Part shown: positions 1 through 10,486 of the stretch, one piece after another
How positions within the stretch are numbered: position 1 is the first letter of the stretch
Layout: each line of letters opens with the position of its first letter
NCBI GenBank assembly: GCA_002221725.1
Contig: NJFT01000207.1
Location: 1-64,000, forward strand
DNA length: 64,000 nt
DNA from: Scedosporium boydii
Taxonomy: Eukaryota; Ascomycota; Sordariomycetes; Microascales; Microascaceae
Direction: 5' to 3'
Made by a program: the position numbers and the translations under genes
The notes under the pieces: model-generated
What the model was told of the DNA's origin: nothing
The model's input: the letters and a program-made list of their open reading frames with translations, nothing else
The model's database searches: none

Positions 1-37
<37 letters not shown>
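1..37. other. Poly-G run at the window start
   Basis: Thirty-seven consecutive G residues open the window and cut directly into an open reading frame on the minus strand. A homopolymer of this length at the very edge of a contig is most simply a sequencing or assembly artefact. One TTAGGG follows it, but a single unit is no evidence for a telomere. Confidence 0.8.
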
Positions 38-40
<3 letters not shown>

Positions 41-858
41 GGGCATAAACGCACAGGTAGCCACAGGCAAACAGGCCAACGACAGCGATCTTCTGACCAA
101 AGGGTAGTTTCGTCCGGACAACCTCAAATATGGGTAAAGTTACAATGAGAGTGTCCAGCACAGTATGTGTTGCATCGGTCGCGTAGTAGTATCGGGCGGC
201 ATTTATTGTGCAGTGGCCGTCAGCAGACTTATCCCAGAAATACTGGACGGGCTGACAGCGAAATATCGTCATGAAGGTGCGAATGAGGATCCACGCGATA
301 CAGATGGCCATGAGAATTCGGATCGCCCAGCGGATGGGCAGGAGCCGGAACATGCGCCGATAGAAGGTGAGAACAGCGAGTTTTGTGCAGAAGATGGACC
401 AAGAATAGACGAATTCGCTAATCCATACGGATAGGTTGACCTTTTCTACATAATAATCCATCTGCGACTGAGGCAAGTGTCCGATCCTTTGGCCAAGCTT
501 GTAGTGTGTTACGCCTATGTCACGAGCGTCAGTAGAGTTGGCTTTGTGGTTAGCTTGGAGCTCTAGTTGCCGAGACCTACAGTAGAGAACGAGTATAGCG
601 TATCCAACCGTGAACGCCTGCAAACAATTTATCTGTATATCAAGACGGCGCAAAGTAATGAGAAAAGAAAAACGGAAGAGGGAAAAGAGTATACGATGTC
701 GTAAATCTACTTACCCAAGCGATGACACAAAAGACGTCATCAATCCCCATGCCCATCTTGGTCATGCGCCGTGCCTTGAGCCTTAGGACGAGGGCTAGGG
801 CCGCGAACGGCATGGGGATAATGATTCCAGCCCAAACATTTGGGACACGGTCTGTCAT
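38..858 (-). CDS. Fungal rhodopsin-domain membrane protein, 3' end missing
   Basis: Partial gene read leftwards: exon 1 is 858-715 and exon 2 runs from 617 into the contig edge, with an intron of 97 bp (GTAAGT donor, TTTGCAG acceptor). The start at 858 opens with MTDRVPNVWAG and a first membrane helix, followed by GIDDVFCVIAW, the usual beginning of the Fung_rhodopsin (PF20684) family. Exon 2 carries further helices (AFTVGYAILVLYC, FVYSWSIFCTKLAVLTFYRR, AIRILMAICIAWILIRTF) and the typical CQPVQYFWD motif of the extracellular loop, then ATDATHTVLDTLIV. Members are seven-helix plasma-membrane proteins of largely unknown role, some being Pth11-like receptors. About 240 residues are visible, so the last one or two helices and the cytoplasmic tail lie outside the window. 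Confidence 0.88.
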
Positions 859-2202
859 GCCTGCACGATAAGGAATCGAGACGAGGAAGGGTCATTGTCG
901 TTGAGACCCTCTCGTGCTGATTAAATCTTGCGAAGGAAAAAAAAGAAGCAAACCTGCATGGGTCAATAACAAAATCTGTGGAAAAAGAGGGGCGGCATTG
1001 GAGAGTGTTTTAGTGAAATGGGCAAGGCAGGATAGCCCTGTCTTGGTCCAGTAAAAAAAAAAAAAAAGAAAAAAAAAGGGGGACGGGCCTGGTAAGACAC
1101 GAGTTAGGCTCACCGGAGCGCTCAGTAGCTCCGCCCATTGGGTTCCCAAGTGTCTGGGTTTTGGTCGCTGGCACCAGCCAGACGGAACAGCTTAACATTG
1201 TGGCCGGACTGCGGGGTAATTACCGACCAAGGCAGATCATGGTGGCTTATCGATCCGGTGGGCAACACAACGTCATTGGGGAACCGGACCAGTCCGGATT
1301 CGGCAAAGTCAGTCATAGACTTACGTAGTTTACGGAGCAGATTAGTTTTCAGTTATTGCAGGGTCTCCCCCTGAGGGTGTCGGGTTTTTGCCACCAAGAA
1401 ATCTTAACGCTATCCCAGAGGAGCGGTCAGACCTTGACCACGACGAGCGGGCACAAAAAATGAGGCCAATAGCTCAAGTGTTGCAGGGTGGTCACGTGTT
1501 CCTAGCAGGTGCAGGTCATTTTGAAACGCTTCGAACGCGGGTACTGCAATGGACGATCCTGCAAGGTGGTAAAGAGTGTGCGCATGAATTAAACTGTGGG
1601 CTCATTCATGGGCGTAGAGAAAGCGTGGATCATCACATTGTCCATTGTCAGGTATCATCGAGGCAACCACAGCCGCGTCTCGGCTGCAAAGCTCCTTTGT
1701 CGCACGCAGATTCGCTCAATTTACCAAGGTGCACGGTAGTATTTACGAATACTAGTAACGATTTGTATAGGCTAACGGATTGCTACTAGTACTTATGAAT
1801 ACTGCTTGGATGCTATTACTAGTAATGGAACGCTGAGGTACAACGTGTTCCCGGTGTTACTAGTACTCGTACCCTGACCCGAGCCGCGGGCCTGTTGTCC
1901 TGTGTCTGGGCTCCAGGTGGAGATCTAAGAAGCTCCAGTGAATTTTCCTTTGGCTATTCAAGGTCAACAATACTACCCCCCCCCCCCTCCCCCCCCAAAA
2001 AAAATCAAGCCTCTTGCACGGGAAGAAACTAAAGAAAGATGGCAGCGAAAGACGAACTCAAGAATAGTGGAAAGCGTAAGGCCCCGACCTCAAGCCCTCA
2101 TCCCTCCCGCAGTACAGGCGAGGCTGGATCGAACGAACAGCGTTACGTATATCCGCTTGTGCAAGGCTCTACGTGAAGCAACTCGTTCCGTGTATTGACA
2201 TA
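859..2202. other. Intergenic, with homopolymers and short repeats
   Basis: No supported gene. It holds an A-rich run near 1052-1077, a C-rich run near 1977-1998 and the TACTAGTA cluster described separately. The longest open frames here start at non-ATG codons and have no recognisable domain. Confidence 0.5.
1750..1866. repeat. Four copies of the palindrome TACTAGTA within 117 bp
   Basis: ACTAGTA occurs at 1751-1757, 1785-1791, 1818-1824 and 1859-1865, each time preceded by T, so the 8-bp palindrome TACTAGTA is present four times. Start-to-start distances are 34, 33 and 41 bp. Some flanks are also shared (for example GAATACT). It could be a cluster of protein-binding sites or remnants of a tandem repeat; the sequence does not say which. 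Confidence 0.7.
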
Positions 2203-3134
2203 CTACGCTTTTATTCGAGGTGCGGCGATGAGCTTCTCCAGTGATTCAAGCGGCTCTTGATTCTTCAAGTGACCGAATGGGTTCTTCTCCAGGCCGGGGT
2301 CGTCGGGAGTCTCGATCTGGAAGTTGCGCCATAACGCATCCTTGATGACCTCGTAACATGCTCCAATTCGCACAATTTCCGGCTTGGGTCCGCTGAAATC
2401 AATCACTATGTTATAACAGGGGTTAGTCAAGCACACGACAATCAGCGTATGCAAGTTAGGAGGAGCCAAGGACTCTCCAGGGCTGTACGTACTTGTCGAG
2501 CTTCGCTGGTACCTGTTGTACTTTAGCAAACCATAGTCGATAGCAATGTCGGCGATGTCATTAATCTCTTGCTGGATGTCTTCTCTTCGATATTTGGTAC
2601 CTATTGCGGAATTATTAGTCATTTCCAAGAGCGAATTCACTAGCACGACTCACCAGTCTGTGACAGATTTGCCGAGCTTCCCAAGATGGGCAAGTTTGCG
2701 GCGAGACTCAGTTTGGTGAGCTCGTCCTGAAAAGGGCCGGCGTTTATCAAGATAGCGATAGTGCCATTGACAGAGGCTGCATCCATGGTGACCTCGTCGA
2801 GCTTCTGGAACATGGGGTGATCCTTCTTGAACTTGGCGATGATAGCCACGGGCACGTCCAGGTCGTGCACCAGGTGGTCGACAATCTCCCTACCGAGCTT
2901 ATCCATGACATGTAGTTCCCGGTGGACGGGATATGAGCCGACCATGGCGTGTCGCTTGGTTGCTGCTCGCTGCTTGGTCAAGAATATCTTCTCGAGCTTG
3001 CGCGGGTCCGATGTTATGATGCCGTAGCCTATGGTGGCTGGACAGATCGCGACGCCGCCGTTTTGCACGACTTCGAAAACTCTTTTAGCATCAGCCTTGA
3101 AGTTATAACGGCCTAGGGTTGGATCCGAAGACAT
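2203..3134 (-). CDS. YrdC/Sua5-domain protein (threonylcarbamoyl-AMP synthase-like)
   Basis: Three exons: 3134-2654, 2600-2493 and 2405-2203, giving 263 residues. Both introns have good donors (GTGAGT, GTACGT) and CTAA-type branch points (GACTAATAA, TTGACTAAC). The protein shows the Sua5-YciO-YrdC fold signature: a GGVAICPATIGYGI segment near residue 28, a KQRAATKRH basic stretch, and SSANLSQTG near residue 158. The third exon continues IDFSGPKPEIVRIG, matching the end of the domain. In canonical members this fold makes threonylcarbamoyl-AMP for the t6A modification of tRNA. The canonical PTDTVYGL motif is replaced here by PATIGYGI and the second Sua5 domain is absent, so this is probably a fungal side-branch whose reaction is not established. 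It faces away from the rhodopsin-like gene and has no evident functional partner nearby. Confidence 0.85.
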
Positions 3135-3933
3135 GTCGCAGGATTTAGCTTTGGCTGTTGAGCGTTGTTTAGTTGAATAAGTAGTCGTAGAATGTGCAGT
3201 CAGCCGATTGGTATTTCAGACCTTGCAGCCCTAGGCAGGCTATTATGAGTTTGAACTGCTAGATGAGTTGTAAGATATATGAAGAGCGAATAATACCAAT
3301 GAAGTCCATAAATTTGCAACAACCATTTACTTTAATAGGAAGTTTAGCGGTCCGAAGCCGGCTTCCTTTACTTCCTCGGCTAATACACTGGATACAGAGA
3401 CCTCGCTGAAAGGGTCGGAAGTGACCTGGGCTCCTCAGAATCTGGCAGGTCGGTCATCGCCCCAAAGCCATCCCATGCTCTACCCCGCGGACCCCACCAA
3501 GCCGAACCTCGCCAGGTCACGGCGAACTACCCCACCGGGAGTCGGTGAACTTCGGCGTATCCGCCGGAATCTGCCGATTCGGCCAAGAACCTGTATAGAG
3601 GTTGGCACTAGTGTATTCGAGGACGCATTGCCCTGCGGAAGCCCCACCTGGACCCCAGCTTCCCCAGCTTCCCCAGCTTTTGATCCGAGCTAGGACTATG
3701 TGGGGTTCAGGACCGCTATTCGTGGCCCGTTCTAAACTTATTAAAGTCCAGGGCCGGGACAGCCTGAACTGGATGGCCCCTCGACTCGTACACTAGCTTC
3801 CTTTTATCAAGACGGTCCATCCCCGAACACCATCCTCGACGTGAATATCGAGTGATTTGTTGTAACCACTGAGCCTTTTGCCAACCTTTTACTTGTCCAA
3901 AACGCTACCTTCTTGCTTCAAGCTGCCACCACA
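3135..3933. other. Intergenic, promoter region of the MFS carrier gene
   Basis: No gene supported. GC-rich sequence with several CGG/CCG triplets, including CGG-N11-CCG at 3488-3504, a spacing compatible with Zn2Cys6 dimers but also easy to meet by chance in such sequence. Confidence 0.35.
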
Positions 3934-5715
3934 ATGGCTCGTCATAATCGCGCGGGCGTGTCCCAAGACTTTGATGATGAAAAGATGCCTGAAGAAGCCC
4001 GGGTAGAAGAAGCCGACAACACCGCGGTGCCCTATACCGGGGAGAAGTCCCAGGCCGAGAAGAGACTGGTTCGGAAGACAGATCTTCTCGTTTGTATGAT
4101 GTTTGGCTTATCATACTTTTTCGCCTATCTGGTACGAAACAGAGAAGCACCTCATCAGGTGTTAAGGTTAGAATAGATGAGACCGCGATTGCTAACTTGA
4201 CTAAAAGGATCGCGGCGCTATTGGCAATGCCCGTATATTGGGCCTCCAGAAAGATCTCCACCTTTCCGACGATCGATTCTTCAATTGCCTCCTAATATTC
4301 TGTAAGCCGAATCGTCATTTACTCTCGAGCGTGCAACGACTAAGAGACGTGCTATACAGTCATTGGATACGCAGTCTTCGAAGGCCCTACGTTTTACTTG
4401 ATCCGAGTCTTCCATGCCCCAACTGTTTATGCCATTGCTGCTATCGTCTTCGGCTTGTGCGCACTCCTCACTGCTTACGCCACAACGTATGCTCATCTTC
4501 TGGTCCTACGATTATTTATGGGTTGCGGAGAAGCGACCGTTCAGACTGGGTTCGTGTACGTATCTCTTTGGTACCGACGTGAAGAAATGTCTGTGCGGGC
4601 AAGCTATTTGTTTGCGTTTACTCCTCTCGCTGGAGCTATCTCAGGCCTGATATCTTACGGCGTTGGGCGAGGCCTGGAAGGTGCTGCAGGCCATCGCGCG
4701 TGGCAGTGGCTGTTTATTATTGAAGGCTCGGCGACCTTGATATGGGCTCTGGTTATCTGGATTGTGCTTCCGGAGATGCCCGAGAAAGAACTGGCAAAGA
4801 AACGGTCCCTCTGGTTCAATGACCCGGAAGAGCGACGCCTAATCGAGGCCAGATCAAAAGCAGGTATGCTAAGCCAACCATATAACCTTATCAAAACAAA
4901 CTACTAACACAGTTTTGTTTATAGCTCAGCAAGTTATGGGTGCCAAAATGGAGTTCTGGCAGATTAAGGTAGCTCTAAAGGATCTCAAGGTCTGGCTCCT
5001 GGCGTTTATAGCCGCGACGCATGCAACTGCTCTGACGGGGTTCTCGTATGTTACCTACTCGCTTCGGGAAGATGCCTCCTCATTTTCTGACTTCACTGTT
5101 CTCTGTTCACTTAGTGTATTCCTCCCTACTTTTATTCACGAATTCGGGTTGTCGGCACTAGCCACGCAGCTCTATACCATTATCCCATACGCCGCGGCCT
5201 TTATATCGTTAATCGTTGTAACGCGACTAGCAGACAGGTTTGTCATGCGGTCTGTCCCCATGATCATCGTTACTGCTGTGGCTAGCGCAGGCTTCGTCAT
5301 TATGCTGGCACAAACGAACCCAGGTGTTGGCATATTCGCCAGCAGCGTTGTGACTGCAGCTGTATATCCTGGGGTGGCGATCGCGTCGGGCTGGATTCCC
5401 AGCAGCAACGCTGGCTATACAAAGCGGGCTGCCGCCACTTGGATCACGCAGTTCTTTTGCCAGGCCTTTAGTATCTTGGCCAGCAAGATCTACGACAAGC
5501 CTCCTCGTTTTTTCAAGGGCCACGGCGTTCTTTTGGGCTTTCTAGTCCTCACATGTGGACAGATTATTCTTCTAACCTACTTAATGAAATCCCACAACAA
5601 GAAGAAAGACGAGCTGGCAGCGCAGTGGGAGGATAGAGGCGAGACAAATCCTGATGAGAGCAAGTCTTTGGAAGAGTTATGTGATGATCACCCATCATAT
5701 CGTTATTTGTATTGA
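3934..5715 (+). CDS. MFS transporter, anion:cation symporter (allantoate/nicotinate permease) type
   Basis: Five exons: 3934-4131, 4208-4301, 4360-4863, 4925-5045 and 5115-5715, coding 505 residues. The start ATG follows CACCACA and precedes a hydrophilic N-tail ending AEKRLVRKTDLLV. Family signatures are clear: YLDRGAIGNA after helix 1, the helix-4 segment GCGEATVQTGFVYVSLWYRREE, an intact set of about twelve hydrophobic helices, WIPSSNAGYTKR in helix 10 and a charged C-tail ending near LEELCDDHPS. This is the Dal5/Tna1-like ACS family, which takes up organic anions such as allantoate, nicotinate, tartrate and other carboxylates. It opens a row of genes for carboxylic-acid enzymes and a Zn2Cys6 regulator, so uptake of the cluster's substrate is the natural guess. 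A decayed paralogue lies at 6644-8659. Confidence 0.92.
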
Positions 5716-6395
5716 TAAGGGCAGGCGAGTGGAAAGGATAGCTTCATGGCAAAAGCCACCGTCCGACTTGAGTCTTCCAATGTGAGCCTGGTTCCGTTGA
5801 TAACCTCAAATTAGCCAGTTCCCGCGCCGAAACATGGCGGGCTGGTGCGTGTGAACTCAAGGGGGGGAGTGACCAGCAAGGCCGCTAGTACCAGCTGGAC
5901 CCAGGAACCCCTCTTTGGGGAAACGAGGACCGCGAATCATTTATGCGTTGACACCATAACGAATATGGGAAATTCGTCCTCGAACTGAACCGCTCCAAAT
6001 TATTACGGCTCCCCCGCATCCGGGATCTCTTTGGGGCGTGTTCTCTTTCAGGGATGACCGCAGGAAAGCGGTGAGCCACGGCAGAACAAGAAAAGCGGTG
6101 AAAAATGGCATGAAAAGTAGGAGAGCAAGTCGCGTGGCCAACAAGCAGTCGAATGAGAGGAAGTCGATGGATCGACTGAAGACGGATGAAAGGCCTATAT
6201 AAACTACGAGGGATCCCATGTATTAAGTTTGTTCTTTCAGGCTCTTCAGTAGTCAATTCAAGCAACAACCGCACCCTACTCTTGAATACGCGCTTCTATC
6301 AATATCGTTCTTAGTATCACTGCTTGACTGCCTCACTTAGCCTCTTAAACGGGCCCTTCGACCCTAACCCAGCAAGCCCTGTCGTGATCCTGTGT
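5716..6395. other. Intergenic after the carrier gene
   Basis: Nothing recognisable before the methyltransferase fragment. Short open frames on both strands have no domain-like sequence. Confidence 0.4.
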
Positions 6396-6615
6396 TGGGA
6401 TCGTAACACAAGGGACCCGGCGCTCAAGGAACTTGGGGTGTTTGTCCAAGCCACGCTTGAACAGGACATCGAGGGCTACCTGCTGTATATGGCAAGCATG
6501 CAAGGCTGGACAAAAGAGGAGGTAGCCGTCTATGTCGCTCATCTTCGTCACAAAGCGCTCAAAGTCAATCCACTACTACTTCGGAATAAAAGTGGTCTGG
6601 GGAAAGAAGCCAAGC
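6396..6615 (+). pseudogene. C-terminal fragment of a SAM-dependent methyltransferase, frameshifted
   Basis: The stretch reads WDRNTRDPALKELG, then EGYLLYMASMQGWTKEEV, and in the neighbouring frame SIHYYFGIKVVWGKKP. This is the order of conserved blocks at the C terminus of fungal class I methyltransferases of the LaeA/UMTA type (KLKELG, the GWSKEEV block, then IHAY...VVYGQKP). The frame changes between the GWTKEEV block and the SIHYY block near 6555-6565, with no possible intron there, so one or a few bases were gained or lost. No N-terminal part with the SAM-binding motif is visible upstream. It is a truncated relic, lying tail-to-tail with the decayed carrier gene. Its identity rests on pattern recognition of about 70 residues. 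Confidence 0.6.
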
Positions 6616-6643
6616 TCATGGCAAGCATGCCACACTAAATATT

Positions 6644-8659
6644 TCAGAGTACAGAACTCGTACCAATTCTCGCTAGCCCACGAAAATTCCCGCCCTTACC
6701 AGACGTATCGGTAGTTCGGGTCCGCGCGTCGCACAAGTCTTCCAAAATCTTTTCCCCGTCGGGGTTGACTTGACCCATTGACGTCCACTGGCTTGCATTT
6801 TCGTCCTTCTTCTTATTATCCCTCTTCATCAGCATGACGGTACAGATTATGAATACGTAAGTGAGCACAAACAATCCCAGAAGCGTCCCGTGCCCACTAA
6901 AGAATCTGGGCGGCTTGTCGTAGATTTGAGAGGCTATGATACTGAAGGATTGGATTGTAATCTGCGAGATCCAAGTCGCCGTCGCACGCTTCATGTAACC
7001 CGCGTTGTTACTTGGGATCCACGCCGCGAATAGAACAAAGCCGGGTAGACTACAGTGCTGATGAGACGGCCACCCACAATTCCCGCCGTAGCGTTTGGCG
7101 TTGAGAGCAGCATGATGAACCCGATGATGGCTGTAAATGTGAGGCCTAGCAGAGGTAACGCCCGCTTTCTAATCCTGTCGGATACATAAGCCATGACAAG
7201 CAGGGCGACAAAGGCGCAACTATACGGGATTATGGTTTATAGTTGTGTAGTCACTGTATGTCGCCTGTTCTTAGTCCTTGATACGCGAAGACATTGATAA
7301 CATGATAGATGGATGGGGAGACGAACATCGGTCAAAGCCAAATTCCAGGAAAAACGTGGGTAGGAAGACACTGGAATCCAACGTATTAGTCTACCTGACC
7401 CATTGGTGACTATTCAATGCATAGGCACCCGAACCCGGCCAATGCAATTGCATGAGGCATGAGTTGCCAGGCTGATGGCCATCATCCAGACCTTGGAGTC
7501 TCTGGCAGCTACCCACATCTGGAAGGGCCTAACCTTGGAGCGCAGAACATGCTGAGCTATGTTGGTGTTAGAATAGGTAGAGCAAACCAGCATCAGATAA
7601 TCCTTACCAGCAACCGCCCGTTCCAGAATTAGCCTCTTCTCCTCCTCACGCCGGAAGAAGAGTGAATGCTTGCTTTCGATCTCGTTTTCGGGGAACCGAG
7701 GCAGAAGAGCCCATACCAACAAGCCCCAAGTGATTGTCGGTATTCCTTCAATAACGAATCGCCATTGCCAAGTTGCCAGGTGTGACGAGATGGCATGGTC
7801 GAGATTCTGACCGACGCTATACGCGATCAACCCGGCAAGCGCACCGGCGACTGGCATAGTACAGCAGACGTATCCTTCAAAAAATGAGCATTTATATGGA
7901 ATTCTACCATTTTCCGGAGCTTACCGTATCGAGTTGAAAGTTCTTCACGGCGGTACCAGAGAGACACGAACAAGAACGATGTCTGGACTGTTGCTTCGCC
8001 GCACCCTAATATCAACCGTAGGACGAGGACATGGGCATAGCTTTCTGCGTAGGCCGTGCAGAGACCTGCAACGCCGAATACAATGACGGACAGAGCGTAC
8101 ACTGTTGGCGCGTGGAATCGTCGAATCATGACAAAGGCGGGAAACTCGAACACCATATATGTAAGGACAGCTGGTGCAGTGGCTATATAAGACTACTTAC
8201 AGTCAAGTGGCGCTGGTCGCGACACTTGGAGCATCTTTTGTTGTCAAATGGTCTAGCTGTAAGTAGATCACACATGGCAATATAACCGACATCTACGCAT
8301 CGCGAGAGGTAAGAACTGAAATCAAGTGTCAAGGTAAAAGACAGACGAGACCACAGAACATCATCAGGCAGTTGAAATACTGCCTTTCACTAAGTCCCAA
8401 GGCGGTTTGGAACCCCATGATTCTAGCATTTCCGATGGCGCCACGATCCTAAGTCTCGTTAAATGACCAAACCGATAAAGAAGAATGGGTAACTCACCAG
8501 GTAAGCAAAGAGGTAATGTCCGGACAGCAGTGTAGTAATAAGGAAATCCTGCTTGCGAACAAGTCGCTTCTCGGCTGAAAATTTGACGTGGACCTCGCCA
8601 GACATTGATGCATGCTCCAATTGTACCGGCGCGGAGGGGACTGAAGCCTTTTCGGTCAT
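6644..8659 (-). pseudogene. Decayed ACS-family MFS transporter
   Basis: Read leftwards from ATG 8659, the gene aligns from end to end with the intact carrier at 3934-5715, including conserved intron positions: AEKRLVRKQDFL, then YLDRGAIGNARI, RRFHAPTVYA, LGCGEATVQTSFLFVSLWYRREE, WIPSNNAGYMKR and a tail ending near LEDLCDAR. Several lesions break it. A 7-bp tandem duplication at 7450-7463 shifts the frame. An in-frame TAA lies at 7237-7239 where the paralogue has Tyr in the QLYTIIPY block. The frame shifts by one base near 7041-7046, between VVYP and GFVLFAAW. A 74-bp inverted-repeat element (8193-8266) sits at the end of the third coding block, where the donor is also weakened to GTGGTC. At least three of these are independent, so this is a true pseudogene and not a single sequencing error. 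Confidence 0.88.
8193..8266 (-). repeat. 74-bp element with perfect 10-bp inverted ends (MITE-like)
   Basis: The element begins CTACTTACAG and ends CTGTAAGTAG, an exact 10-bp inverted repeat. It lies inside the decayed carrier gene. About 68 bp of it match 63236-63303 on the plus strand at roughly 80 percent or better by eye, most differences being G/A or C/T. No clear target-site duplication is seen. The ends also read as a splice acceptor (CTTACAG) and donor (GTAAGT) on the minus strand. It may be a miniature transposon remnant or a transposed piece of gene sequence. Confidence 0.55.
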
Positions 8660-9101
8660 TGTGAGCAGTCTGGGATGCCTGGGTTTGTTCTGATGATGAG
8701 TGGGTATCGCAAGAGTCATTCTCAACCCGAGACCCCGACCCTGGATACGTCAAATGCCAAATTCGAACCCCGGACTCTTTTGAATCTCGTCCCTCTGCCA
8801 TGGATATGAGTCCAAGTGTGTGTGGTCCCACCACTTCCGGTTTTAGTCTTTGTTGGGTGATGCTGCGGGGTGCAGCCGCTAGACTGGCCGGGACCCCGGC
8901 GAAGCTCGGCGAGTAGTTGGAAATGCCCATCAGAGCAAAGACCGGGCCCAAAAGGGCCAGGCCATGTTGACGTCCAGTGCGCCAACAAACGAGGAGGAAC
9001 CGAGGACAATAACGAACAGTGAGCATTGAAATGATTTCAAGCGAATTATTGATGAATCATCATATTGAATTGTCTAGCTAAAAATAGACTCGATGGTTTA
9101 T
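8660..9101. other. Intergenic between the decayed carrier and the lyase gene
   Basis: Upstream region of the decayed carrier (minus strand) and downstream region of the lyase gene. Overlapping open frames on the minus strand have no domain-like sequence. Confidence 0.4.
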
Positions 9102-10137
9102 TTACACGCCGCCCGAGAAAAGCTTCCCCCCAGCCTCAATGTCAAATTCAATTGCCTCTTGCAACCCGCAAACCTCAAAGATTGCCTTTGGTGACAGGTC
9201 TGCGCTTTGCTTAGGGCCGGAGCCCGTACTCTTTAAGGTTTTGGCCGCCTCCGATACAACACTGTATACAGGCCCGAGCGCGAAGGCAGGGTAAATAATG
9301 ATCTTGTACCCCAGCTCGGCGGCCTCCGCGGACGATAGCTCCGGAGAAACACCTCCCGGAACGCAATTGAACAATACTGGTGTTGGGGCTAGATCTTGGC
9401 ATATACGTCGCCCTTCTTCTTGGGACCTGATGCCTTCCAGAAAGGCCACATCAGCGCCAAGTCCTACGGCCTTCTTCAGACGGTCCCGGGCGGCATCGTA
9501 GCCTAGGGTTTGCAATGCATCCGTCCGGGCAATAATCACAATATCTCCCGTGCCCTTTTGTCTCGCCATGGTGGCCGCCTTGATCCTCGCGAGGAACTCC
9601 CCTTCCGGAACAAGCTGCTTGTTGAGTAGGTGGCCACAGCGCTTGGTGATGACTTGGTCCTCGAGGTGCAGGGCGGCGACGCCAGCTTGTATGTATTCCG
9701 AGACGGTTCGTCCCACCATTAGTGGCCCTAGGAATGTCAGTGTCAATAATTGAAGGATTGGAAAGGGAACCAAACCTCCGTAGCCGGTGTCAGCATCCGC
9801 GATGAGAGGGACCGAAGGATCCAGGGAGGCTATCATTGCTGCCGTGTCCCTCATATCATTCAGCGTTGCAATGCCCAAATCTGGCATGCCAAGCCTAGAC
9901 ATGGTCGTTCCTGCTCCCGTCTTTGGGTTTTTACTTAGCTTGATGTATTGGAATGATGGAATAGTTCAGCTTAGTAGATACCATGTATAAGCAACTGAAA
10001 CCCTCCCGCAGAGCGATTCTTGCCGTGAAGCCATCGTATACTCCAGGGCATACTAGAATTTCCTTTTCTTCTGCTAACAGACGGCGTAGTTTGGCCGCTG
10101 CGGACAAGTATTGTTGGTCATCGGGCATCTGTGACAT
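9102..10137 (-). CDS. Isocitrate lyase/PEP mutase superfamily enzyme (carboxylate lyase)
   Basis: Three exons, 10137-9982, 9920-9776 and 9727-9102, give 308 residues. The barrel signatures appear in order: PGVYDGFTARIA near residue 35, DADTGYGG (94-101) for Mg2+ binding, EDQ at 123-125, KRCGH at 129-133 holding the putative catalytic Cys131, and IIARTDA. KxCGH is the motif of true lyases in this superfamily (isocitrate, 2-methylisocitrate and 2,3-dimethylmalate lyase). These split a 2-hydroxy di- or tricarboxylate into pyruvate or glyoxylate plus a second acid. The chosen start (MSQMPDD) precedes the conserved helix; the same frame extends further upstream to 10392, but that part looks non-conserved. 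The gene is divergent from an aconitase-type hydro-lyase with about 350 bp between the two starts, which suggests co-regulation and consecutive steps. Confidence 0.9.
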
Positions 10138-10486
10138 TGTATTTAGAGGTTTAGCGATCGGAGCTGTCGACGTTGAGGTCAAAGTGTCGTTTACGGCCCT
10201 ATCCACGAGGAAATTGGTCCATATGAAGATTGGACATTGTGAAATCCACGGCATTTCCATAAAAGGTGTTGTGGCGAGCGCGGCAAGCCAGTTGGCCGAG
10301 CTTCCCCGAGCGCACGGAACATCGGCGTGTCTGTAGCAAATAGGTACAGGATGTTGACGGCAAAGTCTTGTCGCGCCCGCCAACTTTACCACCTCAGAAA
10401 ATCAATTACATCTTGCCTGTGTGTGTGAGATTTCATTATTTTGTTTTCCCTGAATCAATTTCGGACTACTGTACGAGAGGAGAGAA
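10138..10486. promoter_or_regulatory. Shared divergent promoter of lyase and hydro-lyase genes
   Basis: The 349 bp between the two start codons must hold both promoters. A CGG-N12-CCG inverted repeat at 10281-10298 would suit a Zn2Cys6 dimer such as the regulator encoded at 13948-16126; this is inference from spacing only. No convincing TATA box was seen. Confidence 0.45.

Noticed and set aside
1..50. Telomere at the left end (TTAGGG after the G run)
   Set aside because: Only one TTAGGG unit; a coding frame runs into the G run, which fits an assembly artefact.
1388..1789. 133-codon plus-strand frame
   Set aside because: Begins at a TTG, has no domain-like sequence and includes part of the TACTAGTA block.
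1938..2198. 86-codon frame with a proline run
   Set aside because: Starts at GTG; the prolines come from a C homopolymer.
3421..3796. Two overlapping plus-strand frames
   Set aside because: Pro/Ser-rich low-complexity translation, no start context or motif; the interval is the promoter region of the carrier gene.
8364..9026. 220-codon minus-strand frame
   Set aside because: Runs across the start, exon 1 and an intron of the decayed carrier gene in another frame; composition is shadow-like.
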